From the NCBI RefSeq assembly GCF_030378205.1, contig NZ_CP127385.1, positions 2,396,001 to 2,460,000 on the forward strand: 64,000 nt of DNA, given 5' to 3'. This document shows positions 7,747 to 15,409 of this stretch, piece after piece. The position numbers were made by a program, and so were the translations under genes. The notes under the pieces were generated by a model. That model did no database searches and was not told the origin of the DNA. It was given only the letters and a program-made list of their open reading frames with translations. How positions within the stretch are numbered: position 1 is the stretch's first letter; each line of letters begins with the position of its first letter. Source of the DNA: Bradyrhizobium sp. NP1. Lineage in GTDB: Bacteria > Pseudomonadota > Alphaproteobacteria > Rhizobiales > Xanthobacteraceae.

Positions 7747-10289
7747 CCTCCCGCGTCTCCGTTTTCGCCCTGACTGCCGCGCTCGTGGTTGCGCTCGGCT
7801 ACGCCGCCGTCGCCGACAGCTATGCCGTATTCCTGATCGCAACCATCTCGCTGACAGCGATCGCCTGCATCGGCCTCAACGTACTGCTCGGCCTTGCGGG
7901 CCAGATCTCGCTCGGGCATATCGGCTTCATGGCGATCGGAGCCTACACGACCGTGCTTCTGATGGAGAAGGCGGGCTGGCCCTATCTCGCTTCCACCGCT
8001 GCGGCCATTGTTCTCGTCAGCATCGTCGGCGGTCTCCTCGCGATGCCGGCCTTGCGCGTGCGCGGTCCCTATCTGGCGATGGTGACGATTGCCTTCGGCT
8101 TCATCGTCGAGCATGGCACGATCGAATGGCGTGACCTGACCGGCGGCGGCAATGGCCTGGTCCTGACCGCGCCGCCGAGCGTTTTCGGTTTCCAGTTGGC
8201 GGAGCGGCATCTTGCGATCGCGGGCATCCTCCTCGTCTTTGCCGGCCTCGTCCTGTTCGAGCGGCTGAAGCGGAGCGGCTGGGGCTATGCGATGCGTGCG
8301 GCCCGCGATGCGGAGGTCGCGACCCGGTCGGTCGGCATTGATCTCGTGCGCGTGCGCTCCGTGGCCTTTGTCATTTCGGCGGCCGCGATGGCTTTGGCGG
8401 GAGCCTTGTTCGCGCCGCTTCAGGGCTATATCAGCCCAAGCTCGTTTCCCTTCCTGCAGTCGATCCTGCTGCTGTTCGCCGTGATGGTCGGCGGCGCCGG
8501 CTCGACGCTGGGTCCGGTGATTGGCGCCGCACTCGTGGTGCTGTTGCCGGAACTGCTGTCTGATCTGGCGGAATATCGCCTGCTGGCGTTCGGCGTGTTG
8601 CTGTTCGTGGTGCTGCGGCTCGCGCCGTCGGGCATTGTGGGGCTCATCGAACAGCTCGCGGCCAAATTCCTGCCGGCAGGGTCGAAGGCCGACGCTGCCA
8701 TCGTCGATATCGAGCCCGTGGCCGACCTCGGCATCGAGAACCGCAGCCCGCGGCGCCTTGCCGTCACAGACCTCTCGATCTCTTTCGGCGGCGTTCGCGC
8801 CGTCCAGGATGTGTCATTCACGGCCGAGCCGGGTGCCGTGACCAGCGTCATCGGTCCCAACGGAGCAGGGAAAACCAGCGCGCTGAACCTGCTCTGTGGC
8901 TTCTATCGTCCCAAGTCCGGAACGGTGATGCTTGGCGAGCGTGATGTCACCGGGATGCCGTCGCACCGGCTGGCGCGTGTCGGCGTGGCGCGCACGTTCC
9001 AGACCACGCAACTGTTCGGCTCGCTCTCCATCATCGAAAATGTCCTGCTGGCCGCGACGGTAGGCAAGCTCGGCGGTATCATCTCCGCGCTTCGCAACGA
9101 CCCGGCGGATCGCTTCGCGCGTTCGCTGCTGTATTTTGCCGGCGTCGACGGCGACCTCGACCGGCGGGCCGACTCGCTGTCCCATGGCGAGAAGCGGCTA
9201 GTCGAGATTGCCCGCGCGCTCGCGCTGCGCCCGAAGGTCCTGCTGCTCGACGAACCGGCGGCAGGTCTCTCGAAGGGCGACAAGCAACGGCTGACGGTTC
9301 TGCTGCGGCGTATCGCGGATCTCGGGATCGCGGTCATCATCGTCGAGCACGACATGCCGATGATCATGTCGCTCAGTGACCTCGTCGTCGTGCTCGACGG
9401 GGGCAAGCGCATTGCGATGGGCGACGCAGCTGCGATCCGCAGCGACCCGCTGGTCCGCAAGGCCTATCTGGGCGACGCTCCCTCGGGAGAGCGAAGCCGC
9501 GCGCCACGTCCTGCAAGGCAAGGCACGGTGCTGGAAATCAAGGCGCTCGATTCCTTCTATGGCCAGTCGCGGGCGCTCGCCGGGATCGATGTCAGGGTTG
9601 CTCCGGGCGAGGCGGTTGCCGTGCTTGGGGCCAATGGCGCGGGGAAAACCACCCTGATGCGCTTGATCGCCGGTCTCGAACCGCCGCGCTCGACGGGAGA
9701 AATCCGCCTGTTTGAGGCACGCATCGACAAGATGCCGGCCCATATCCGGGCGCGTGCCGGCGTCGTGCTGGTGCCCGAGGGGAGGCAGGTATTTCCCGAG
9801 TTGACGGTGCGGCAGAACCTGCAGCTCGGCGCCTATTCACGCAAGGACATTGATCTTGACGCCGCGATCGAAGCGATGTTTGTCCGCTTTCCCCGCCTGA
9901 GGGAGCGGGTCAATCATCGTGCGGGCCTGTTGTCCGGCGGCGAGCAGCAAATGCTCGCGGTCGCGCGCGGGCTTTTGACCGCGCCGAAGGTCTTCATGCT
10001 TGACGAGCCGTCGCTCGGGCTGGCGCCGCTCGTCGTCGACGAGCTGTTCGCCTCGTTCGAGCAGCTGCGTGCCGAAGGGATGACCCTGATCGTGGTCGAC
10101 CAGATGGCCGGGCAGGCCCTCGCCCTCGCCGACAGGGCCTACCTGCTGGAGACCGGCGTGATCCTGAAAAGCGGCGCGGCGGAAATCATCGCGGAGGATC
10201 CCTCGCTCGAGGCTGCCTATCTTGGCGGCGAAGCCCAGGCGAGTACCATGGCGCGATCCGCGGTGGCTCGTATCGTGAGCCATGGATGA
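7743..10289 (+). CDS. Triple-fused LIV-type ABC transporter protein: LivM permease + LivG ATPase + LivF ATPase
   Basis: One 848-residue polypeptide holds three units that are usually separate. Residues 1 to about 310 are a LivM permease (GLNVLLGLAGQISLGHIGFMAIGAY). The LivG-type ATPase follows, with Walker A GPNGAGKTS from residue 371 and signature LSHGEKRLVEIARAL. The LivF-type ATPase has Walker A GANGAGKTT from residue 629 and signature LSGGEQQMLAVARGL. A linker of roughly 40 residues joins permease and first ATPase. With the upstream LivH and binding protein the importer is complete in three genes. All motifs look intact, so the fusion is real rather than a degraded remnant. Confidence 0.92.
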   Translation: MTSRVSVFALTAALVVALGYAAVADSYAVFLIATISLTAIACIGLNVLLGLAGQISLGHIGFMAIGAYTTVLLMEKAGWPYLASTAAAIVLVSIVGGLLAMPALRVRGPYLAMVTIAFGFIVEHGTIEWRDLTGGGNGLVLTAPPSVFGFQLAERHLAIAGILLVFAGLVLFERLKRSGWGYAMRAARDAEVATRSVGIDLVRVRSVAFVISAAAMALAGALFAPLQGYISPSSFPFLQSILLLFAVMVGGAGSTLGPVIGAALVVLLPELLSDLAEYRLLAFGVLLFVVLRLAPSGIVGLIEQLAAKFLPAGSKADAAIVDIEPVADLGIENRSPRRLAVTDLSISFGGVRAVQDVSFTAEPGAVTSVIGPNGAGKTSALNLLCGFYRPKSGTVMLGERDVTGMPSHRLARVGVARTFQTTQLFGSLSIIENVLLAATVGKLGGIISALRNDPADRFARSLLYFAGVDGDLDRRADSLSHGEKRLVEIARALALRPKVLLLDEPAAGLSKGDKQRLTVLLRRIADLGIAVIIVEHDMPMIMSLSDLVVVLDGGKRIAMGDAAAIRSDPLVRKAYLGDAPSGERSRAPRPARQGTVLEIKALDSFYGQSRALAGIDVRVAPGEAVAVLGANGAGKTTLMRLIAGLEPPRSTGEIRLFEARIDKMPAHIRARAGVVLVPEGRQVFPELTVRQNLQLGAYSRKDIDLDAAIEAMFVRFPRLRERVNHRAGLLSGGEQQMLAVARGLLTAPKVFMLDEPSLGLAPLVVDELFASFEQLRAEGMTLIVVDQMAGQALALADRAYLLETGVILKSGAAEIIAEDPSLEAAYLGGEAQASTMARSAVARIVSHG

Positions 10290-10308
10290 GCGGCGGGAGA
10301 TCGACGTG

Positions 10309-11310
10309 ATGTGGCCAGCAGACAGTCAGCTTCGCGTCCCCGGCGCCGGCACGTCCGAGCGACTCGGTGGCGGCGTGGTGATCGAGGCGGGTGTACTGGC
10401 GCACCGCGCGTTGCGCGGCGGATGTCGCGGTCGCATCGCCGCGGTGTTCGAGCGCAGTCTCTATGCGGCGCTCGACGATTGCTGGATCTGCATCGGCTCG
10501 GCTGAACTCGGTTCGGGGCCGCTGCATCTTCTGTGCCGGGGCATCGAACCGCGGCGGTTCGAGGCCGGGCAAGAAGTCGCTGTTGCCGACAGGACAATCC
10601 TCGTGGACGGCCTGCCGCTTGCCGGTTTCGAAGCGGCGTCCGTGTGGGCGCCGCCGCCGTCGCCGGATTGGACGCGCGAAAGCTTGCGCGCGGGGCTCGC
10701 GGCGGTCGACCAGATCTGGTGCCTCCTGCCGACGGATCAGGGGCTGGCGGCGTCGGGCGGCGCAACGTCTCCCGCGCGGCCGTCTCGTGTTCTGGTGGCC
10801 GCGTTGCCGGGGCTCGCGACGCTCAGGCGATTGATCGAGGCCGGGCTTTGCGGGCATCGGTCCTCGCCACACCGCTACAGGCAGATCGTCGAACTGATCG
10901 GCCTTGGTCCCGGGCTGACGCCATCCGGTGATGACCTGATCGGCGGCGCATTGGTGGCGCTCGCCAGCATCGGTCGTCTCGCGACGCGGGATGCGCTATG
11001 GAGAGCCTGCCGCAGCCATCTTGCCCGGACCAACGAGATCAGCGCCGCGCATCTACGCAGCGCGGCCCTCGGTTACGCAGCGGCGGCCCTGCACGAGGCG
11101 ATTGACGCGACGATTGGCGGGCAGGCGGGACGGGTCAAGCCCGCTCTCGCCGCGCTGTCCGGGATCGGACACAGTTCGGGACTCGACGCGTTTGCAGGAG
11201 TATTGATGGTGCTGCGTGCGGCCGAATATCGGCTGTTCTGCGACGGCGCGCGGCGTCACTCCGCTCTGGCCGGACGCGACCCGCAGCAGCGTTTCGCTGC
11301 CGGGGTCTGA
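10309..11310 (+). CDS. allH: DUF2877 protein, AllH subunit of oxamate carbamoyltransferase
   Basis: DUF2877 (YlbF/AllH) protein of 333 residues. The family signature LIGLGPGLTPSGDDLIGGALVAL is present in the C-terminal half. In E. coli, FdrA (AllF), YlbE (AllG) and YlbF (AllH) are reported to form the oxamate carbamoyltransferase that converts oxalurate and phosphate to oxamate and carbamoyl phosphate. The ATG at 10309 follows GGGAGA at good spacing; an earlier in-frame ATG at 10282 overlaps the transporter gene and has no ribosome-binding site. It is thus coupled to the transporter operon, while AllG and FdrA lie in the next transcription unit 100 bp downstream. Confidence 0.85.
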   Translation: MWPADSQLRVPGAGTSERLGGGVVIEAGVLAHRALRGGCRGRIAAVFERSLYAALDDCWICIGSAELGSGPLHLLCRGIEPRRFEAGQEVAVADRTILVDGLPLAGFEAASVWAPPPSPDWTRESLRAGLAAVDQIWCLLPTDQGLAASGGATSPARPSRVLVAALPGLATLRRLIEAGLCGHRSSPHRYRQIVELIGLGPGLTPSGDDLIGGALVALASIGRLATRDALWRACRSHLARTNEISAAHLRSAALGYAAAALHEAIDATIGGQAGRVKPALAALSGIGHSSGLDAFAGVLMVLRAAEYRLFCDGARRHSALAGRDPQQRFAAGV

Positions 11311-11354
11311 AACGATTGGGCGCCGCGGCGGCCGCGCGCAGAGCTGCAGGCGAT

Positions 11355-11378
11355 TTGACAAAGTAAAAACTTTCTTAC
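11355..11378 (+). promoter_or_regulatory. Promoter with operator copy C of the ureide locus
   Basis: TTGACA at 11355-11360 is followed after two bases by GTAAAAACTTTCTTAC (11363-11378), the best-formed copy of the 16-bp operator, placed where it would overlap the -35/-10 spacer. The downstream 63-codon gene starts at 11413 after GAGGAGG (11401-11407). This marks a second start of transcription within the plus-strand gene series. Confidence 0.6.
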
Positions 11379-11412
11379 TAATCTTGGTGCATCCGATGTC
11401 GAGGAGGCTGGA

Positions 11413-11604
11413 ATGGTGATCAAGCAGGAAGGGGCGCCGTACCAGCGTCTGCTCATGGACAAGGTCAGTGTCGTGAACGTCGGGCTGGAAGGCTTCGTGA
11501 AGGATTTGCGCGATTGCGACATCGAGGTCGTCCATGTCGACTGGGTGCCGCCTGCCGGCGGCGACCCGAAGATGGCGGCGCTGCTCGCCAAGCTCGGCGT
11601 GTGA
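11413..11604 (+). CDS. Small protein equal to the detached C-terminal module of FdrA
   Basis: A 63-residue protein with an excellent ribosome-binding site. Its core VSVVNVGLEGF...VEVVHVDWVPPAGGDPKMAALLAKL matches the extreme C-terminal segment of full-length FdrA, which in E. coli reads as a similar VINIGL...VHYQW-P-AGGN stretch (recalled family knowledge). The FdrA encoded at 12862-14397 ends without this segment. So the module is made in trans here, upstream of allG and fdrA in the same operon. It is probably a subunit or docking piece of the carbamoyltransferase complex. The existence of the gene is well supported by start site, operator and conserved motif; its separate role is inference. 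Confidence 0.8.
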   Translation: MVIKQEGAPYQRLLMDKVSVVNVGLEGFVKDLRDCDIEVVHVDWVPPAGGDPKMAALLAKLGV

Positions 11605-11614
11605 GAGCGTAGCC

Positions 11615-12865
11615 ATGAAGCTGATCGAAGATGCCAACAAGCAGGCGCTGGCTCGCATCCTCGAGGGCGAGCCCAGGCTGATCGATATCGTGCCGGCGCG
11701 CGAGGTGCTGCGCGGTCTGAAAGAGCGCATGATCCTGCACGCAGGCCCGCCGATCGGCTGGGAGCGGATGTGCGGTCCGATGCGCGGGGCGGTGGCGGGC
11801 GCCATTGTGTTCGAGGGCTGGGCTCCTGATTTGAGGGCCGCCGAGGAGCTCGCGGCGAGCGGCGCGATCGCCTTTCATCCGAACCACCATTTTGGCGCGG
11901 TCGGCCCGATGACCGGCATGACCACGGTCTCGATGCCGGTCTTCGTCGTGGAAAACGTTCGGTTCGGCAACCGTGCCTACTGCGCGATCAACGAGGGGCT
12001 CGGCAAGGTGATGCGCTTCGGCGGCAACGACGAAAGTGTGCTGGCGCGACTTGCCTGGCTGCGCGACGTGTTCGGACCGGTGCTGGCAAGGGCGATACGC
12101 GCGCAAGGAGGCGTCGATCTGAAATCGATCATCGCGCGCGGCCTGTCGATGGGCGACGAGATGCACCAGCGCAATCTCGCCTGCTCCAGCGTGTTCCTGC
12201 GCGAGATCGGCGCTTCGCTGGCGCGCACGTCGGCCGACAACGCGGTGCTTTCGGATTGCATCGCCTTCATCGCGCAGAACGACCAGTTCTTCCTCAACAT
12301 CGCGATGGCGATGGGCAAGGCGCTCACCGATCCGGCGAACGGCATTCGCGGCTCGACCGTGGTCACCGCGATGTGCCGCAACGGAACCGATTTCGGCGTG
12401 CGCGTCAGCGGCATGGGTGAACGGTGGTTCACCGCTCCGGTGGAGATGCCGGAAGGGCTGTATTTCCCGGGCTATTCGCGTGCGGACGCCAATCCCGACA
12501 TGGGAGATTCCGCGATCGTGGAGACGGTGGGACTGGGCGGCTTCGCGATGGCGGCGGCTCCTGCGGTCGCCGGATTCGTCGGCGCGGGCTCGCCGTCGAG
12601 CGCGGGCAATTTCACCCGTGCGATGGGCGAGATCACCGTCGGACAGAACCCCGAATGGACGATCCCGGCGCTCGATTTCGCCGGCGTACCGACCGGCATC
12701 GATGTCCGGCTGGTGGTGGAGACCGGGCTTGCTCCCGTCATCAACACCGGCATCGCGCATCGCGAGCCCGGCATCGGCCAGGTCGGCGCCGGCGTGGTGC
12801 GGGCGCCGATGGCCTGTTTCCGGCAGGCTGTCCTCGCGATTGCCGAAGATCTGGGGGTGTCATGA
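11615..12865 (+). CDS. allG: DUF1116 protein, AllG subunit of oxamate carbamoyltransferase
   Basis: DUF1116 (YlbE/AllG) protein, 416 residues, full length for the family. Characteristic segments are ILHAGPPIGWE (40-50), INEGLGKVMRFGG (125-137), SMGDEMHQRN (178-187), CRNGTDFGVRVSGMGERWFT (254-273), PDMGDSAIVETVGLGG (294-309) and the C-terminal PVINTGIAHREPGIGQVGAG. It works with FdrA and DUF2877 in the phosphorolysis of oxalurate to oxamate and carbamoyl phosphate. The ATG at 11615 lies 10 bp after the small gene, and its stop overlaps the fdrA start (ATGA). A distant paralogue is encoded at 38927-39991. Confidence 0.9.
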   Translation: MKLIEDANKQALARILEGEPRLIDIVPAREVLRGLKERMILHAGPPIGWERMCGPMRGAVAGAIVFEGWAPDLRAAEELAASGAIAFHPNHHFGAVGPMTGMTTVSMPVFVVENVRFGNRAYCAINEGLGKVMRFGGNDESVLARLAWLRDVFGPVLARAIRAQGGVDLKSIIARGLSMGDEMHQRNLACSSVFLREIGASLARTSADNAVLSDCIAFIAQNDQFFLNIAMAMGKALTDPANGIRGSTVVTAMCRNGTDFGVRVSGMGERWFTAPVEMPEGLYFPGYSRADANPDMGDSAIVETVGLGGFAMAAAPAVAGFVGAGSPSSAGNFTRAMGEITVGQNPEWTIPALDFAGVPTGIDVRLVVETGLAPVINTGIAHREPGIGQVGAGVVRAPMACFRQAVLAIAEDLGVS

Positions 12866-14397
12866 GCGCGCATGTCCTGAACGAAATTCGCAAGGGCTTC
12901 TATCTCGACTCGGTCGCGCTGATGCGGCTGTCGCGCGAGATCGCATCCGCAGTGGGTGTCATCGAAGCGGCGCTGATGATGGGGACGCCATCCAATCAGG
13001 CGATCATGCGGAACGCCGGACTGCTGGGCGCAGGCGTCGCCGCGCAGGGCAACGATCTGATCGTCGCGATCAAGGCGGAGAGCGAAGAGGCCGCGCGCGC
13101 TGCGCTCGGCGAGGCGCTCAAGGCGCTGGACAAGCCCAGGAGCCGGGCCTCGGGCGAAACCGAGTGGCGGCCGCGCAGCATCGCGGCGGCCGTCAAGGCC
13201 GTGCCGGCCGCCAATCTGGCGCTGATTTCCGTTCCCGGCGAGTTCGCCGCGGCCGAAGCCCGCAAGGCGCTGAACCGCGGGCTGCATGTCTTGATGTTCA
13301 GCGATAACGTCTCGATCGCCGACGAGCTGTCGCTCAAGCAGCAGGCGCGCGACGCCGGCCTTCTGATGATGGGGCCCGACTGCGGCACGGCCGTGATCGG
13401 TGGCGCGCCGCTCGCGTTTGCCAACCGGCTCGAGCGCGGCCGGATCGGGATCATCGGCGCATCCGGCACCGGCACGCAGGAAGTCTCGTGCCTTCTCTCG
13501 GAGGCCGGCGAGGGCATTTCCCACGCGATCGGCGTCGGCGGCCGCGATCTCAAGAAGGAGATCGGCGGCATCACGACGCTGATGGCGATCGATGCGCTCG
13601 ACGCCGATCCCGAAACCGATCGTGTGGTGTTGATCTCCAAGCCGCCGCATCCGGACGTTGCGAAAGCCGTGCTGGCGCGGATCGGAATGAGCCCAAAGGC
13701 CTATACGGTCTGCTTCATCGGTGCGGCCTCGGTCGATCTGCCGCCGAATGCGCGCTTTGCCGCAACGCTGAAGGAGGCCGCGGAAAAGACGCTGCACGGC
13801 GGCCGGCGTATCGGCGCCGGTTTCGACGCGGTTGCACTGGCTGCGCGCCTGACGCGACGGCGCAAGGCGTCGCATCGCATCGAAGGACTTTTCGTCGGAG
13901 GGACACTATGTGCCGAGGCGCAGGTGATCCTCACCGCCGGCGGCCGCAAGGTGGCAAGCAATGCCGCGATCCCCGGTGTTCCCCATGTCGATGCGTCGGA
14001 GGCTGCGGGGCGCGATCTTATCGTCGATCTCGGGGCCGACGAATATACCCAGGGGCGGCCGCACCCGATGATCGATCCCTCCGTCCGCGACGAGGCGCTA
14101 CGGGCGGCCCTGATCAATCCGGAGATTGCCGTCATCCTGCTCGATCTCGTGATCGGCTACGGCGCGCACGCCAATCCGGCGGCCCATCTGGCGCGGATCG
14201 TGGCTGATCGCCCGGACGATGCGCCGATCCTGGTTGCGTCCGTGACGGGAACGGAGCTCGACCACCAGGTGCGCTCAGCGCAGATCAGGCTGCTGGAGGA
14301 GGCCCGCATCGTGGTCGCGCCATCCAACGCCCAGGCCTGTGAATTGGCCCTCGCTCTTGCAACCGACGTCAGGATGCCGCGCTATGCGAACACTTAA
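12862..14397 (+). CDS. fdrA: FdrA, AllF subunit of oxamate carbamoyltransferase (lacking its usual C-terminal tail)
   Basis: A 511-residue protein related to succinyl-CoA ligase alpha/beta subunits. Visible motifs are MMGTPSNQAIMRNAGL, MMGPDCGTAVIGGAPLAFAN, IGIIGASGTGTQEVSC, GVGGRDLKKEIGG, RPHPMIDPS and LLDLVIGYGAHANPAAHL. Together with DUF1116 and DUF2877 it is assigned to oxamate carbamoyltransferase. The start ATG overlaps the allG stop. The protein ends after the ligase-like second domain and lacks the terminal NVGL...HVDW...AGG module, which is encoded separately at 11413-11604. Its stop overlaps the carbamate kinase start by 14 bp, so the genes are coupled. Confidence 0.9.
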   Translation: MSAHVLNEIRKGFYLDSVALMRLSREIASAVGVIEAALMMGTPSNQAIMRNAGLLGAGVAAQGNDLIVAIKAESEEAARAALGEALKALDKPRSRASGETEWRPRSIAAAVKAVPAANLALISVPGEFAAAEARKALNRGLHVLMFSDNVSIADELSLKQQARDAGLLMMGPDCGTAVIGGAPLAFANRLERGRIGIIGASGTGTQEVSCLLSEAGEGISHAIGVGGRDLKKEIGGITTLMAIDALDADPETDRVVLISKPPHPDVAKAVLARIGMSPKAYTVCFIGAASVDLPPNARFAATLKEAAEKTLHGGRRIGAGFDAVALAARLTRRRKASHRIEGLFVGGTLCAEAQVILTAGGRKVASNAAIPGVPHVDASEAAGRDLIVDLGADEYTQGRPHPMIDPSVRDEALRAALINPEIAVILLDLVIGYGAHANPAAHLARIVADRPDDAPILVASVTGTELDHQVRSAQIRLLEEARIVVAPSNAQACELALALATDVRMPRYANT

Positions 14398-15343
14398 AGA
14401 GATCCCGCGCCGGCTCGTGATCGCGATCGGCGGCAACGCTGTCCACCCCGAAGACATCAGCGGCACCTCGGAAGAGCAGAAAACCGTCGCCCGGCATACG
14501 GCCGAGGCGCTGCTGCCGCTGGCCGAGCTCGACAACGAGCTGGTGATCACCCACGGCAACGGACCCGTCGTGGGCAAGATCATGATGCGCCAGATGCTGA
14601 CCATGAGCCGCATTCCGCCGATGTCGATGGACATCTGCGTCGCGCACAGCCAGGGCGGCATCGGCTATCTCCTGATGCAGGCGATCGAGAATGCCTTGCG
14701 CGAACGCGGCAATGGCCGCCACGTCGCGAGCCTCTTGACCCAGGTCGAGGTCGACGCCAACGATCCGGCATTTGGCAACCCGACCAAGTTCGTCGGACCG
14801 TTCTTCACCGAGGAGGAAGCCAGCCGCATCAGCGCCGAGCTCAACTGGAAAATGCGCGAGGATTCCGGGCGCGGCTGGCGCCATGTGGTGCCGTCGCCGA
14901 AACCGAAGCATGTCTGCGACATCTCGCTGGTGGAGGCGCTGGTCACGCGCGGCACCATCGTCATCGCCGGCGGTGGCGGGGGCATGCCGGTGATCCGCGA
15001 CGCGCGCGGTGTTCGCACCGGCGTGCCGGCCGTCATCGATAAGGATCTGACGTCGGCCCACATAGCCAACGTGCTCGGTATCGACGAGCTTCTGATCCTG
15101 ACTGCGGTGCCGCGCGTCGCGGTGAACTACGGCAAGCCCGGTCAGATGGAGCTCGCAGAGGTGACGCTCGAGGAGATCAAGGCTTTCCACCGCGAGGGGC
15201 ACTTTCCGCCCGGCAGCATGGGACCCAAGGTTGACGCCGCGATTCGCTTTCTCGAGGGGGGTGGCAAGCGTGCGATCATCAGCCATCTCGACCACGCGGT
15301 GCCGGCCCTGCGCGGCGAGACCGGCACCCACATCGTGCACTAG
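14384..15343 (+). CDS. arcC: Carbamate kinase
   Basis: Carbamate kinase of 319 residues: carbamoyl phosphate + ADP gives ATP, CO2 and ammonia. Amino-acid-kinase motifs are LVIAIGGNAVHP, ELVITHGNGPVVGKI, VIAGGGGGMPVI and VIDKDLTSAHIANVLGIDELLILTAV. The ATG at 14384 overlaps the end of fdrA. It completes the oxalurate pathway by cashing in the carbamoyl phosphate made by the carbamoyltransferase. No arginine deiminase genes are nearby, so an arginine-fermentation role is unlikely. It is the last gene of the operon; the next gene starts 66 bp later and is unrelated. Confidence 0.92.
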   Translation: MRTLKEIPRRLVIAIGGNAVHPEDISGTSEEQKTVARHTAEALLPLAELDNELVITHGNGPVVGKIMMRQMLTMSRIPPMSMDICVAHSQGGIGYLLMQAIENALRERGNGRHVASLLTQVEVDANDPAFGNPTKFVGPFFTEEEASRISAELNWKMREDSGRGWRHVVPSPKPKHVCDISLVEALVTRGTIVIAGGGGGMPVIRDARGVRTGVPAVIDKDLTSAHIANVLGIDELLILTAVPRVAVNYGKPGQMELAEVTLEEIKAFHREGHFPPGSMGPKVDAAIRFLEGGGKRAIISHLDHAVPALRGETGTHIVH

Positions 15344-15409
15344 CTGGAAGGCGGCGCCGCGCGCTAGAATTGGACTGTTGGTCTCGTCCCTTTTCCGAAG
15401 GCGACATAG

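Noticed and set aside
12424-12861. Long in-frame extension of fdrA into allG
   Set aside because: The extension has no homology; the ATG at 12862 overlapping the allG stop gives the family N-terminus.
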